From Novosphingobium sp. UBA6272 (GTDB lineage: Bacteria > Pseudomonadota > Alphaproteobacteria > Sphingomonadales > Sphingomonadaceae), in assembly GCF_002440635.1 (NCBI RefSeq), contig NZ_DJUW01000004.1, forward strand, positions 48,816 to 112,815: a DNA stretch of 64,000 nt, given 5' to 3'. The notes below the pieces were generated by a model, which saw only the letters and a program-made list of their open reading frames with translations, was not told where the DNA came from and made no database searches. Shown piece after piece: positions 1 through 8,189 of the stretch (position 1 is the first letter of the stretch; every line of letters begins with the position of its first letter). A program made the position numbers and the translations under genes.

Positions 1-3000
1 TATTCGTCGGTGCTCAACTGCGCGACGCTGCCCATGGTGCTATCGCCGGTCAACGGCCTGTCGCCAAAGGCCACCGTCATTGCATGAGCCAAGGCATACT
101 CGCCCGGCCGGCCCAACGACCGCGCTACCGGCAGCAGCACGCCTTCATCGACCAAGACCGCGAGCTGACCTGCATCGAGGCTCAGTTCGGCCTGCATCGC
201 CTTGCCACGGATCCAGCAAAGCCATTCGCCCAAGGCCTCACCTCCCACGGGCAAGCGCACGGCAAGTGCCACCGAATAGGGCAAGCGCTTGAGTCCTCGG
301 AACACCAATGCCTGCACTTCATCGGTCTCAATCCGGTTGGCGACGCGCGGCATGGAACCGAAACAGCGCAGCCACTCTTCACAATCGGTCGCGCTTTTGG
401 CCAGAGCGACGCCCGAATGGATCAACGCATTGTTGCGGACATGCTCTGACGAGAGCGCCGGAAAACGGGAATACCAGAATGGCACCACCTGCTGCTGGAT
501 ACGTTCCCAGCGTTTAAAAGCATCCCCATCGTCAGCCCCCATCTTGATCATGAACTTGGTCCGGGGAAAGCCCTGCCAGTTACTCCAAGATGCGGTCTGC
601 CCACGATGAGCCCGCGAGATGAAATCTTCGAGATAGCTTTCCCAGCTGCCGTCAAAGTTCGAATAGAACGCGGCTACATCTGTTCCCGGTAACCGCCACC
701 AGCGCGCGTAGTGGATGGTGCCCATACCGCGGACCAGGCCCGGACGGAACCGGTAAGCAATCAGGTTGCGAATTCCCCAGAGCGCGAAGGCATGGGTAAA
801 GGCGCGGAATGGGCCAGGTTTGATCTTGCCCACCGCCATGATGTGATTCTGCGCGAACCCCGGCGGATTTTCCTTTTCCATGATCGCGCGAAGCTTGCTG
901 AGCGGAGCCTCTGACGTATCGGGCACATCGGTCTTTTCAGCATGGCGCAGCCGCGCCAGAAACAGGCCCACCACCACGGCGATGACCAGCCCGGTGGCCA
1001 GAACCGCCTTGGCCAAGGTGGCCAGAACTTTCCAAACCAGCAGTCCCTTGGCCATGGGCCACATGCTCAAGCCAAACAGCACAAGCAAGGCCAGGACCGG
1101 CCAAAGCACGATTCGCCCATCGCGCGAAACAAGAAACTTGCCGAGCGCCTTGACGGTGGTTGTCTCGCGATAGGAGGTCAGCTTGAACCGGCCGCGCTCG
1201 GCCATCAGGTGAAAGACATCGTATCCCTGAGCCTTGGCCTCGTCGATCAGAGCCAATTGCGCCGGTGTTGCTTCGGCAACGAAGGCCGGATCGTGACGCA
1301 ACACCCGCCGCAGGTGCGCCAGGGTAAGCATGGGATGGCTGCCGCGCGCGGTCTCGCTGGCGACATAGTCTCTCAGCACGCGCCCGGCAAAGTCGGCAAA
1401 CCGGGCCTGCTTCTCGACCAGTTTCACCGAAAATTCGCTTAGCCCGTTGTAGTTGAGCCCGGTTGCGCCCCAGGGTTTGCCGTGCAATTCCACGATGTGG
1501 CGCTTGAGGAAATGGGCAAGGTCCTCGTCCGGACCCAGCCCGGCCAGAGCGAATGCCGGCCGCAACACATCGCCGGCATCGGCCGCGATTGTCTCAAGCG
1601 CACGTTCCGGCGTTCCGTCGACGCTCAGCTCGAACACCAAATGCAAGCCGACATCGGACTGGATTGTTGCCAGCGAGCAGAAATGGACAAGTCCGGTCGC
1701 ATCCAGTGCTGCCTTGACCGCTGGCCCGGCCGGATTGCCAAAACCGGCGAGGGCCCGGTCAATCACGTCCTTGCTTTCGCTGTTGGCGATCGGGACGATC
1801 ACCAGAAACATCGACTGCTGGCTGGCGGGCGTGTCCCAGACCATCTCGCGGCTGCGCGGGAACGAACCAATACTGCGCAACCTACCAGCCTTGCCGGGCG
1901 ATACGCGCAGCCCGTCGCGGCGCAGCAAGGCGGTGAACAGCGCACTGATCTGCTCGATCGCCAGGTGCTTGCCGATGCAGACATGAGACCCGGCCCCAAA
2001 CACCAAATCGGGGTCTTGCATCGACCCGTCGGGATTGGTTCGATCGATCCGAAAGGTGCCAGGATCGATAACCTCACGCGGATCACGCATCGCCGACATT
2101 GTTGAGACCAGCAGGGTGGTTCCGCCCTTGATCGCGCGGAGCCGCCCATCAACCGCCAGGTAAGTATCGCGGGGGGCGTGCCGCCATTGTCCGGGAGATA
2201 GCGCCGGCTTCATCCTGCCAGCCTCCAGCACAATCCGCCGCATGGTTTCGCGATCGTTGCTACGCGCAGCCTGGGTTGCCATGGCAAAGGCCTCCGGATG
2301 CTCGAGCAACACGGTCAGCATGTTCGATGCCGCCAGCGAATTCGTTGGGATAAATCCTGTCGCCATGCCCATCAGGATCGCGCGCAGTTCTATGTCACTC
2401 AGATCATGCTCGTCCTGAATCAGCACGAGGCGCTCGACCAGCGTTTCAGCCCGAACGGGATCGAGCAGGCCGCGGCGGTGATTGGTCTTGGTACGGGCAA
2501 TCGCATCGTCGAGCACGATGCCAAGCCGTCGCTTGGCGTTCATCGCAAGCTTGCGTACCTCAGGCTTTCCGGTGGGGTCGCCGAACAGCAAGGCAGACAG
2601 GGCCACGGTCCAATCGGCAAAGGCATCGACTTCGTCGCAGCTCAGCCCGAAGTAACGCAAGCAGATTTCCGCCGGCACGCGTTTGATCAGATCGCCGACT
2701 ACATCGATCCGGCCGGCATGGTTTTCGAGCAGGGACTCCGCGAAATCGAACGACCACGCGGCCATCCTTTCGGCATCTTCCCGCCTGACGATCGCACGCA
2801 GCACCTTGAGCATCCGGTCATGCGGGGGTCCATCAAGCCCGAGCAGAAATATCGCGCCGTCGCCAAGTTCGCCCATTTCCGGACCGAAAGGAACGTTAAA
2901 GTCATCTGGCCGGGAGAGCACCTCGCGGACCTGCTCCGCACGGGTGACGTGCAGCACGCCGCCAAATTTGAGCAACGGCTTGAAGCGCCGTGCAAACGGG

Positions 3001-3167
3001 TAGATCAGCAAGAGGAGGCGCCGCGCTGCGGCCTCTTTGAAACGAGCCATCCGTCCGCGAGTGGCGATGGCTTCGAAATCGAACGGGCTAAGCGTGCCCA
3101 GGCGCTCGTTCTTTTGCGCAGCCTGAGCGGCAGCAATTCCGGCAAAATACTTTATCTTTTTGGGCAT
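1..3167 (-). CDS. Cytochrome P450 fused to duplicated alpha/beta domains, two TM segments and a DyP-peroxidase-like start (C-terminus cut by window edge)
   Basis: One uninterrupted frame gives at least 1055 residues and runs off the window. Residues ~1-425 are a P450: K-helix EAGR (E315, R318) and haem loop FGAGSHVCIGKHLA with ligand Cys397. The I-helix reads GFIPT (271-275), so the usual acid-Thr pair is replaced by Ile-Pro. A ~240-residue region follows with VHFCSLATI (His495). Two membrane segments lie at ~686-707 and ~713-743. A second copy-like region has IHYARWW (His819) and NFDGSW (837-842). From ~949, DEVQALVFRG resembles the start of DyP-type peroxidases; their catalytic GxxDG region would lie outside the window. 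With an even number of TM segments both ends should face the cytoplasm. The ATG lies 21 bases after the upstream regulator's stop, so the two are probably one operon. The P450 is certain, the TM segments likely and the DyP assignment tentative. Confidence 0.8.
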   Translation of the reverse strand, partial: MPKKIKYFAGIAAAQAAQKNERLGTLSPFDFEAIATRGRMARFKEAAARRLLLLIYPFARRFKPLLKFGGVLHVTRAEQVREVLSRPDDFNVPFGPEMGELGDGAIFLLGLDGPPHDRMLKVLRAIVRREDAERMAAWSFDFAESLLENHAGRIDVVGDLIKRVPAEICLRYFGLSCDEVDAFADWTVALSALLFGDPTGKPEVRKLAMNAKRRLGIVLDDAIARTKTNHRRGLLDPVRAETLVERLVLIQDEHDLSDIELRAILMGMATGFIPTNSLAASNMLTVLLEHPEAFAMATQAARSNDRETMRRIVLEAGRMKPALSPGQWRHAPRDTYLAVDGRLRAIKGGTTLLVSTMSAMRDPREVIDPGTFRIDRTNPDGSMQDPDLVFGAGSHVCIGKHLAIEQISALFTALLRRDGLRVSPGKAGRLRSIGSFPRSREMVWDTPASQQSMFLVIVPIANSESKDVIDRALAGFGNPAGPAVKAALDATGLVHFCSLATIQSDVGLHLVFELSVDGTPERALETIAADAGDVLRPAFALAGLGPDEDLAHFLKRHIVELHGKPWGATGLNYNGLSEFSVKLVEKQARFADFAGRVLRDYVASETARGSHPMLTLAHLRRVLRHDPAFVAEATPAQLALIDEAKAQGYDVFHLMAERGRFKLTSYRETTTVKALGKFLVSRDGRIVLWPVLALLVLFGLSMWPMAKGLLVWKVLATLAKAVLATGLVIAVVVGLFLARLRHAEKTDVPDTSEAPLSKLRAIMEKENPPGFAQNHIMAVGKIKPGPFRAFTHAFALWGIRNLIAYRFRPGLVRGMGTIHYARWWRLPGTDVAAFYSNFDGSWESYLEDFISRAHRGQTASWSNWQGFPRTKFMIKMGADDGDAFKRWERIQQQVVPFWYSRFPALSSEHVRNNALIHSGVALAKSATDCEEWLRCFGSMPRVANRIETDEVQALVFRGLKRLPYSVALAVRLPVGGEALGEWLCWIRGKAMQAELSLDAGQLAVLVDEGVLLPVARSLGRPGEYALAHAMTVAFGDRPLTGDSTMGSVAQLSTDE

Positions 3168-3188
3168 GGTGCGTCTCGATCCTCGGCC

Positions 3189-4865
3189 TCAGTCGGGCCA
3201 GGCGGCCGCTTGGTTCAATCCGTCCTTCAGAAAGGTCCGTTTCCCGCCATCGAGGAACGGCATCCAATCGATGAATTCTTCCCGAAATCCGGTCTTGGCG
3301 GCGACCAGGTCCGCCAGCGCGGCAGCCGCTTCGGCGCGGCGTTCCAGCAAAACCAAGGCCTTGATCTTGATCACATGCGCCAACCAATAGGCCGCGCGCC
3401 GCGCCAGGGCTTGTTCGGCATAGTCCAGGGCAATCTCTGCTTCACCGCAAAACAGGTGAGCACCCGCCAGCTCACCCAGCGTGAAAAACAGATCGTGATC
3501 GTTGGGGCTGAGCCGCATCGCAAAGCGCAAGCGTTCGATGGCCTGGGCATGCTCCCCTTGCAGGTGGAGCGCACAGCCCAGCTGCGAATGGGCCATGACC
3601 AGACTTGGATTGAGCTCGATCGCCCGGGTTAGCAAGGCACGGGCGCGCAAGGGCTGGCGCAACCACATCTCGGCGATTCCCGCCAGCATATGACCACGCG
3701 CATCGTCATAATCGGCAACGATAGCCTGTTGGGCCATTTGCCGCACCTCACGCACGTCATCATCCCCGCCGCGGGTAGCCCAAAGGCTCCACAAGCGAAC
3801 CCAGGTTGCCTGAATCAAGGCTTCGGACGAACTTGGATCCAGCGCCAATGCGCGATCAAAACAATCCCGCGCGCAAAGCGAGTCCGCCTTTGTCAGGCGA
3901 TTGAGATGCCAACGCCCGCGCCAGATCAAGTCGCTGACTTCCAGACTGTCTGCGGGTTTGGCGGCCGCCCTGGCCTGCTCGCGCATATCGATCTTCAGGC
4001 CAAGGATGGCCGCGATCTGGGCGGGGAGGTCGCCAAGTTCGGGTGCCCAGCCTTCGTCATCCAGTGGCTTCGCAATGCGTTCGGACCACAAGACTTGCCC
4101 ACTTTCGGTATCGGTCAGGGCAATGGTCAGCACCTGCCGCGGCCCTTCGCCGCGGATCGCTCCCTCAACAATATACCGCGCACCCAGATGCACCCCGACG
4201 GCTCTGGCATCGCCGCTTGCGGAAAAGCTCGAACTCCGCGCGATCACCGGAAGCCAGCGCAGTTTGGCCAGACGATTGGTCAAATCTTCGCTCAGGCCCT
4301 GGGCCATGACTTCGCGTTCGGAGCTGGTTGGCTGCCAGGTAAATGGAAGGACTGCAAGGGCCGGGCGCTGCGCGAATTCAGCAAGTGGCATGGTCGATGT
4401 CGGAGCCGCTGGCACTGGCGCCACTGCAGCATTTTGACGGTCAGCAATCCGCCGCCGTTCTTCACGCAGCCAGTCTTCGAACCCTTCCTCTCCAGCGATA
4501 TCCAAGCCTTCAAGGAACTCGCCAACTGGTGCGCTGTCAAGCTCGCGCAAGTCAATCCGCACCTTGGTCAGATCGAGCCAGACCCGGTTATAGTCAGACA
4601 GTAGCAGATCACCGTTACTGCAAATTGCCTTGCGCAGGTTCGAGAGTTCGCGGCGCAGGCTGGCTTGGGCCTGTTCGGTTCCGCGCGAACCCCACAGCCG
4701 GTCCTGCAACCACGTTCGGGTTCGTTCACCCGATCCCGCGCTGGCCAGCATCGCCAGCAGGGCCTGACCGCGCTTGCTCGAAATCTCGACCCGTTGACCG
4801 TCGCAGTCCTCGAGGCGGAACGATCCCAGCAATTGCAAGGCAAAACCTGCCTGGAACTCCCCCAT
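3189..4865 (-). CDS. Winged-helix / TolB-like / TPR transcriptional regulator
   Basis: The N-terminal ~100 residues (from FALQLLGSFRLED) look like an OmpR/SARP-type winged-helix DNA-binding domain. A TolB-N-like domain follows (ALAVLPF, then GARYIVEGAIRG and SGQVLWSERI), of the sort found in CadC-like and adenylate-cyclase-linked regulators. The C-terminal ~250 residues are helical TPR-type repeats (LALDPSSSEAL, IELNPSLVMAHSQLG, MRLSPNDHDLF). No receiver domain or membrane segment is visible, so the signal is probably cytoplasmic. I chose the ATG at 4865 because GAGGGG and GGAG lie just upstream; an ATG at 4907 and a GTG at 4931 are alternatives. It sits directly before the P450 fusion on the same strand and is divergent from the methyltransferase-like gene, so it probably controls both directions. 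Confidence 0.75.
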   Translation of the reverse strand: MGEFQAGFALQLLGSFRLEDCDGQRVEISSKRGQALLAMLASAGSGERTRTWLQDRLWGSRGTEQAQASLRRELSNLRKAICSNGDLLLSDYNRVWLDLTKVRIDLRELDSAPVGEFLEGLDIAGEEGFEDWLREERRRIADRQNAAVAPVPAAPTSTMPLAEFAQRPALAVLPFTWQPTSSEREVMAQGLSEDLTNRLAKLRWLPVIARSSSFSASGDARAVGVHLGARYIVEGAIRGEGPRQVLTIALTDTESGQVLWSERIAKPLDDEGWAPELGDLPAQIAAILGLKIDMREQARAAAKPADSLEVSDLIWRGRWHLNRLTKADSLCARDCFDRALALDPSSSEALIQATWVRLWSLWATRGGDDDVREVRQMAQQAIVADYDDARGHMLAGIAEMWLRQPLRARALLTRAIELNPSLVMAHSQLGCALHLQGEHAQAIERLRFAMRLSPNDHDLFFTLGELAGAHLFCGEAEIALDYAEQALARRAAYWLAHVIKIKALVLLERRAEAAAALADLVAAKTGFREEFIDWMPFLDGGKRTFLKDGLNQAAAWPD

Positions 4866-4986
4866 CTGCTCCGACCCCTCGTTAGACTGACGGAATAACC
4901 CGTTCATTCGAAAATTCACCTTCTTTTTCACGCTCTAAGGACGCTGGATGAACGCTTGGACGACGGCCTTGGCCTAGCTCGATTGC

Positions 4987-5832
4987 ATGAACTTCCAATC
5001 CCTTCGTTCGCTTCAGCTCCTCGATCAGGTTGTTGGCCAGTTTGAGACCGGTCGCACCGCCGAGGCCGTCCTCCTGCTGGCCGGAATGCTGGACTCTGCG
5101 GTGACCGGTCCAGAAGCGGCCGAGGCCTGGCGCCGCCTGCTTGCAGGGCACCCGGTTAGCCGATTCCTCGGCTCGTCCGACCCCCGCTTGCTGGCCGACC
5201 CGGACCCGCAAGGTATTTCCGCCTGGGAGCGCCAACTTCACGCCGCCCAAAGCCAGTTGGGCTTTGTCCGTGGCCTAAGCACGCGGCGCGAACTTGGTGC
5301 CAAAGCCGTGGAGACGGCCTGGCAGAAGGGTCAACAAATTGCGCTGTTGGAATGCGGAGAGCTGGGCGAACTGGACCGCCTGCGCGGTCTTGCCGTTGAC
5401 AACGTCACCCTTGTCCAGCGCGATCGTCGGCGCGGAGAAGCCATCGCAGCCAGGCACGCTCCCCCTTTGCGCGTGCTCAATCCTGCCGAAGCGCAAGGCC
5501 TGCAATTCGACCTGCTGCTTGCCACTGCAGATAGCCTGGCGGCGGCTGACCTTGCCAATCAACTGTCGGCCTATGCCGGCCTGCTAACGCCCGGCGCCAG
5601 CTTGCTGATCTCCGCGTTTGTGCCCGGCCACCTCGGCGCCGGCTGGCAGGCAGTCTGTTTGGGCCGCGAGCTCGAATGTCACGACGAAACAAGCCTGATT
5701 GCGGCAGCCCGGGCCGCCGGGCTGACGATCTCACCATACCGGGATTCAAGCGGCAGCATGATCTGGGCCGTGCTGCAAAGCGCGGCGTCATGCCGCCCAA
5801 CCACAGGGGAATCGACATGGACATTGCGATAG
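4987..5832 (+). CDS. Degenerate SAM-methyltransferase-like protein
   Basis: A 281-residue protein with no certain family. The middle (~110-250) has the rhythm of a class I methyltransferase fold: IALLECGELGEL where motif I should be, LQFDLLLATADSL, then LLTPGASLLISAFVPG, and a final strand in YRDSSGSMIWAVL. From memory this matches the layout of proteins annotated as 3-hydroxypalmitate methyl ester biosynthesis methyltransferases, including an HPVSRFL element near residue 55 like the HPL element in that family. Motif I keeps Cys-Gly but lacks the glycine-rich turn, so SAM binding is doubtful. The gene is divergent from the regulator/P450 operon and its last 16 bases overlap the sigma factor start, implying translational coupling. 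The alternative is a fold-only relative acting as a sensor or anti-sigma-like partner. Confidence 0.5.
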   Translation: MNFQSLRSLQLLDQVVGQFETGRTAEAVLLLAGMLDSAVTGPEAAEAWRRLLAGHPVSRFLGSSDPRLLADPDPQGISAWERQLHAAQSQLGFVRGLSTRRELGAKAVETAWQKGQQIALLECGELGELDRLRGLAVDNVTLVQRDRRRGEAIAARHAPPLRVLNPAEAQGLQFDLLLATADSLAAADLANQLSAYAGLLTPGASLLISAFVPGHLGAGWQAVCLGRELECHDETSLIAAARAAGLTISPYRDSSGSMIWAVLQSAASCRPTTGESTWTLR

Positions 5833-6365
5833 CCATCCAGGCCATTGCGCGAGAGGATCGCCGCGCGTTCGATGAACTCTACCGTTCGCAGCAGCGGCCG
5901 TTGCTGGGGTATGCGCTGGGCCTGCTTGCAGGAGATCGCGAAGCCGCAGAAGATGTTGTCGACGAGGCATTTGTCGACATCTGGAGACAGGCGGCGACTT
6001 TCACCGCGTCCGGATCAGGTCAGGGCTGGATCCGCCGGATCGTGAGGAACAAGGCGGTCGATTGGCTGCGCCGCAATGGCAGTGCGCGCTGGGCGCAATT
6101 GTCCGACCAGCACGAGCAGCAAGCAGATCAGGATCCTGACCCTGAACACCGGGCTATCACCGCCAACAATGCCGAATGGCTGCGGCTCGCTCTTGCAAGA
6201 ATCTCCGTCGATCAACGCGAGGCGGTGATTCTGGCCTATTTCGAACAGCGCTCGGTCGCTGAAATCGCCGAGATTCAGGCTTGCCCCGAAGGGACGGTCA
6301 AGACCCGGCTGTTCCACGCCAGGCTCAATATGCGCAACCTGCTGGCTGAGAGCTTGAGCTGTTAA
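5817..6365 (+). CDS. ECF-type RNA polymerase sigma factor
   Basis: The 182-residue protein has sigma region 2 (RAFDELYRSQQRPLLGYAL, then EDVVDEAFVDIWRQA, ending WIRRIVRNKAVDWLRR) and region 4 (QREAVILAYFEQRSVAEIAE followed by EGTVKTRLFHARLNMRNLL). This is the minimal two-domain architecture of extracytoplasmic-function sigma factors. The ATG at 5817 is preferred over upstream in-frame starts because AGGGGA lies at the right distance and the protein begins just before region 2. It overlaps the end of the methyltransferase-like gene. No anti-sigma gene follows: the next gene is convergent. Control may instead come from the upstream gene product or from transcription by the divergent regulator. 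Confidence 0.88.
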   Translation: MDIAIAIQAIAREDRRAFDELYRSQQRPLLGYALGLLAGDREAAEDVVDEAFVDIWRQAATFTASGSGQGWIRRIVRNKAVDWLRRNGSARWAQLSDQHEQQADQDPDPEHRAITANNAEWLRLALARISVDQREAVILAYFEQRSVAEIAEIQACPEGTVKTRLFHARLNMRNLLAESLSC

Positions 6366-6420
6366 CGGGTAATCCGCCGCGTGCTAGCCGGGCCCGATAC
6401 TATCCCCAATGCGCGCTATC

Positions 6421-8076
6421 TTAGGCGATCCAGCCAGCCGCCGCATCGAGCCGGGCCTTAACCCGGTTGCGCCCCATAACCTGCATGATCTCGTGCAGGT
6501 CGGGTGACTGGCGCCGACCGGTCAGAACCACGCGAACAGCTTCGGTCAGGTTACCGAAGTGGCCGATATAGGCCTGCGGATCTTGCTTGAAGACCTTCAT
6601 GCTGGGGGCATAGCCAAAGCGGCCACCGATCGCGCGCAGCGCTTCAAGCCAGGTATCGCGCTCAACGTTCGGATCGACTTCGTCGGCAATCGCGCGCAGC
6701 AACTCGGCTGAGGGCGCTGGCGTGACCGCAGCAAGCGCTTCACGAACATTTGCTTCGTCAGCCGCATAGAGGTCGTCGAAGAAGAAGCTGACGTCGCCGG
6801 GCACGGTCGACCAATGGGCCAGGTCCTTGCGGGCCCGCTCATTACCGCGCTCGATGTTGAAAATCGCGGTGGCATAGGCCGGATCGGCCGCAATCCGTGC
6901 GCAAAAGTCCGGCGCGTGGATCTCGGCCCAGGCCAGGATCGCGGCATAGACCTCTGCAGCAGTCATCGCCGCAATCCGCTCGCGGCTGATGCTGTCCAGC
7001 TTGACGCTGTCGAACAGCGCCCCGCTGCGGCTCATCCGGGCCAGGTCGATTGCGAAGCCCTCGCGTCCTTCGGGATGCTCCGCGCGCCAATCCTCGAACC
7101 GGCCGTCGGCCAGGGTCAGTAGATATTCCAGCACCGCTTCCTGGGGATAGCCCTGCTCGACATAGAACGAGACCGAGGCTTCGGGGTCCTTGCGCTTGCT
7201 GAGCTTGCGGCGGGAGCTGCCTTCCATCTTCTCGATCGGGGAGATGTGAGCGAACAGCGGCGGCTCCCACCCGAACAGGCCGAACAACTGGGCATGCAGC
7301 GGGTAGGACGACAGCCATTCGTGGCCGCGGATCACGTGGGTGGTGCCCATCAACCGGTCGTCGACGACATGGGCGAGGTGATAGGTCGGGGTGCCATCGG
7401 CCTTGAGGAGAACCACGTCCTGCTCATTGGACGGGAAGTTCAGGTCGCCGCGGATCACATCGGGCAAGGTAACCTGCGCCGGGCGATCGGCCGGAGCCTT
7501 GAGCCGGATCGCGAAGGGCCGGCCTTCGGCCATTGCCTGTTCCACCTCGGCCTCGGGCCGGTCGCGCCACAGCGCCCACTTGCCGTAATAGCCGGGCGGG
7601 ATCTTCGCCGCCTGCTGCTGGTCGCGGACCGCAGCCAGCTCCTCGGGGCTGGCGAAGCATGGATAGGCCAGGCCGCGTTCCAGCAGGTTGCGAACAAAGG
7701 CCTGGTAAATCGGGGTCCGCGCACTCTGGCGATAAGGGCCATAGCTGCCCACTTCATGGCCAACGGTCAGCTCGCCCTCGTCCGGCGACAGGCCGAAATG
7801 GCGCAGCGAATCGACGATCAGGTCGATCGCGCCTTCAACTTCCCGCTTCTTGTCGGTGTCCTCGATCCGCAGCATGAACAGGCCGCCGCTCTGGTGCGCA
7901 AGCTGGCGCGAGATCATCGAGGTATAGAGCCCCCCGATGTGCAGCGACCCGGTCGGACTCGGCCCGAAACGGGTGACGCAGGCGCCTTCGGGCAATGCGC
8001 GCGGCGGATAGCGCGCCTCGATCTCGGCAATCGTTTCAGTGGCCAAAGGAGTCAGGATTTCGGGCTGCATGGACAT
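6421..8076 (-). CDS. gltX: Glutamyl-tRNA synthetase, long Firmicutes/Bacteroidetes-like type
   Basis: This class I aminoacyl-tRNA synthetase charges tRNA-Glu. Residues ~40-60 carry TRFGPSPTGSLHIGG (the HIGH element), then LRIEDTDKKREVEGAI, GYYGKWALWRD, a VDDRLMGTTHVIRGHEW block and the KMSKS-equivalent KLSKRKDPEASVSFY. At ~551 residues it is longer than the ~470-residue enzymes usual in alphaproteobacteria. These motifs match, from memory, the ~550-residue GluRS class of clostridia and Bacteroidetes rather than the canonical proteobacterial GltX. It may be the only GluRS, a second one, or a replacement. The start is the ATG at 8076; a TTG at 8085 and an ATG at 8070 are alternatives, and none has a strong ribosome site. 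It stands alone, convergent with the ECF sigma gene. Confidence 0.9.
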   Translation of the reverse strand: MSMQPEILTPLATETIAEIEARYPPRALPEGACVTRFGPSPTGSLHIGGLYTSMISRQLAHQSGGLFMLRIEDTDKKREVEGAIDLIVDSLRHFGLSPDEGELTVGHEVGSYGPYRQSARTPIYQAFVRNLLERGLAYPCFASPEELAAVRDQQQAAKIPPGYYGKWALWRDRPEAEVEQAMAEGRPFAIRLKAPADRPAQVTLPDVIRGDLNFPSNEQDVVLLKADGTPTYHLAHVVDDRLMGTTHVIRGHEWLSSYPLHAQLFGLFGWEPPLFAHISPIEKMEGSSRRKLSKRKDPEASVSFYVEQGYPQEAVLEYLLTLADGRFEDWRAEHPEGREGFAIDLARMSRSGALFDSVKLDSISRERIAAMTAAEVYAAILAWAEIHAPDFCARIAADPAYATAIFNIERGNERARKDLAHWSTVPGDVSFFFDDLYAADEANVREALAAVTPAPSAELLRAIADEVDPNVERDTWLEALRAIGGRFGYAPSMKVFKQDPQAYIGHFGNLTEAVRVVLTGRRQSPDLHEIMQVMGRNRVKARLDAAAGWIA

Positions 8077-8189
8077 GGCTTTCAAGGAAAACTGTATGGG
8101 TTCGCGGGGAGCATGCGCTCCCGGGCGATTGAGCCCGCGCTATTGGCACCGCGCCGGATGGTTGGCAACCGGGCGGTGCGGCAAGGCCG

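Noticed and set aside
2298..3632. Open plus-strand frame of ~440 codons opposite the P450 and regulator
   Set aside because: The minus strand has clear domain motifs across the same interval; the plus-strand translation has none.
4866..4986. ECF-type autoregulatory promoter in the divergent region
   Set aside because: No convincing GGAAC-N16/17-GTC pair was found on either strand.
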